From the NCBI RefSeq assembly GCF_019397265.1, contig NZ_CP068985.1, positions 7,745,001-7,809,000 of the forward strand: 64,000 bases of DNA. Direction: 5' to 3'. The stretch is from Nonomuraea coxensis DSM 45129. GTDB taxonomy: Bacteria; Actinomycetota; Actinomycetes; Streptosporangiales; Streptosporangiaceae. A program made the translations under genes and the position numbers. Shown here piece by piece: positions 63,321 to 64,000 of the stretch; within the stretch, counting starts at the first letter, position 1; each line of letters starts with the position of its first letter. The notes under the pieces are model-generated. The model searched no databases and was not told the origin of the DNA. It saw nothing but the letters and a program-made list of their open reading frames with translations.

Positions 63321-64000
63321 ATGTCAAGGCTGGGACCTGTCATCACCCTCGCAGCGGGAGCCGTGCTCGCCGCGGGGCTCGGTGTCGCCAGCGTCAACGC
63401 GACACCTGCGGCGAACGTCGCCGCCCCCACCGTGGAGAACACCGTCCCCGACGAGGAGCGGACGGCGGAGGAGCCGGCGGAGGAGCCCGCCGAGGAGCCC
63501 GCCGAGGAGCCGGCGCAGCCCGCTCCCACCCCCGAGCGGACGGAGGCCAAGAAGATCGCCAAGGCCGACTACGGCGGCCGCGTCACCGGCAACGGCGGCC
63601 TCATCGCCATCTCGATCAGGAACGGCAAGGCCGTGGGCTACTTCTGCGACGGCCGCGCCGAGGCCTGGTTCAAGGGCACCCAGTCCGGCGACTCGGTCAG
63701 CCTCACGGGGGTCAAGAACGGCAAGGTGACCGCCGACCTGGGCGCCGGCAGGGCCACCGGCCAGTTGTCGCTCGGCGGCAGGAAGTGGAGCTTCGTCGCC
63801 CCGGCCGTGCGCAAGCCGTCGGGCCTGTACCGGGCCACCGCCCTCGTGCGCGGCGCCCAGTACCGCGCCGGCTGGATCCGGATCAAGAACCCGGACGGCA
63901 GCTACACCTCGGTCGGCGCCGCCACCTCGAACGACAGCCCGGTGCCCGTGCCCGCCCTGAATCCCGACCAGCCGACCGCGCCGCTGACGGTCGACGGCAC
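63321..64000 (+). CDS. Secreted protein of unknown function, 5' part (cut by window end)
   Basis: ATG 63321 follows GGGAG and opens a signal peptide (MSRLGPVITLAAGAVLAAGL, cleavage near NAT/AAN). An acidic linker holds four AEEP repeats, then comes a soluble domain (KKIAKADYGGRVTGNGGLIA and on) that I do not recognise. The frame is open for 226 codons to the end of the window. The conserved cysteine in YFCDG is the only one. Confidence 0.75.
   Translation, partial: MSRLGPVITLAAGAVLAAGLGVASVNATPAANVAAPTVENTVPDEERTAEEPAEEPAEEPAEEPAQPAPTPERTEAKKIAKADYGGRVTGNGGLIAISIRNGKAVGYFCDGRAEAWFKGTQSGDSVSLTGVKNGKVTADLGAGRATGQLSLGGRKWSFVAPAVRKPSGLYRATALVRGAQYRAGWIRIKNPDGSYTSVGAATSNDSPVPVPALNPDQPTAPLTVDG

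Overview
The window is chromosomal DNA of a very GC-rich actinomycete. WhiB, mycoredoxin, AdnAB and UvrD2-type genes, frequent GTG/TTG starts, mycosins and a DtxR/IdeR-type iron box support this. Protein character (DUF3107, CU044_5270-like protein next to an ECF sigma factor, DUF6758-like protein) suggests the Streptosporangiaceae, for example Nonomuraea, but I cannot prove the genus from sequence alone.

Much of the window follows, from memory, the gene order of the Mycobacterium tuberculosis Rv3193c-Rv3212 backbone. The shared genes are UPF0182 (1.3-4.3 kb), a PDZ/Lon-like protease (4.4-5.4), a DUF2342 zincin (7.0-8.3), a ThiF-like protein (12.1-14.0), an ABC1 kinase (14.1-15.4), whiB7 (17.5-18.3), uvrD2 (19.4-21.4), mycoredoxin (22.6), nudC (22.8-23.8), adnB-adnA (25.5-32.0), an alkyltransferase-like protein (35.1), moeZ (39.9-41.1), an alpha/beta hydrolase (41.1-42.0), TetR, DUF3107 and a ferritin-like protein (49.5-51.5), and rhlE (51.7-53.8). 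Material that looks inserted into this backbone is where the novelty lies.

Region by region. 0-1.2 kb: a secreted protein and two tandem initiator tRNAs with hairpin terminators. 1.2-11.8 kb: housekeeping genes (MoaE, SDR, two hydrolases, Nudix, YgjP-like peptidase, crotonase). 11.9-14 kb: a 14-bp tandem repeat, two DnaA boxes and a ThiF-like protein carrying a long low-complexity insert. 16-18.3 kb: an ECF sigma operon, a small basic protein, and whiB7 with an upstream ORF, an intrinsic terminator in its leader and a promoter carrying an AT block. 23.9-25.6 kb: an eroded siderophore locus (ATP-grasp, IucA/IucC and PLP-decarboxylase fragments) behind an intact iron box. 32.1-35 kb: a CDP-glycerol polymerase-like protein. 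35.4-39.9 kb: two tandem modules, each a membrane-anchored partner protein plus a mycosin protease, with no other ESX gene nearby. 42.2-47.2 kb: three paralogous small secreted Gly/Trp/His/Arg-rich proteins with shared upstream DNA, beside a SigE-family sigma operon. 47.2-49.1 kb: divergent ku and ligD-polymerase genes. 54-64 kb: hydrolase, MpaB-type oxygenase, RecB-like nuclease, a metallo-beta-lactamase-fold protein that has lost metal ligands, Nudix, a large Asp-box repeat protein, a CPBP protease and a secreted protein cut by the window end.

DNA-break processing is unusually dense: UvrD2, AdnAB, Ku, LigD-Pol and a RecB-like nuclease lie within about 38 kb. The best candidate for an undescribed system is the set of three small Gly/Trp-rich secreted proteins (43.0-45.5 kb). 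They share a nearly identical 5' block ending in the ribosome binding site and a second conserved element about 120-165 bp upstream of each start.
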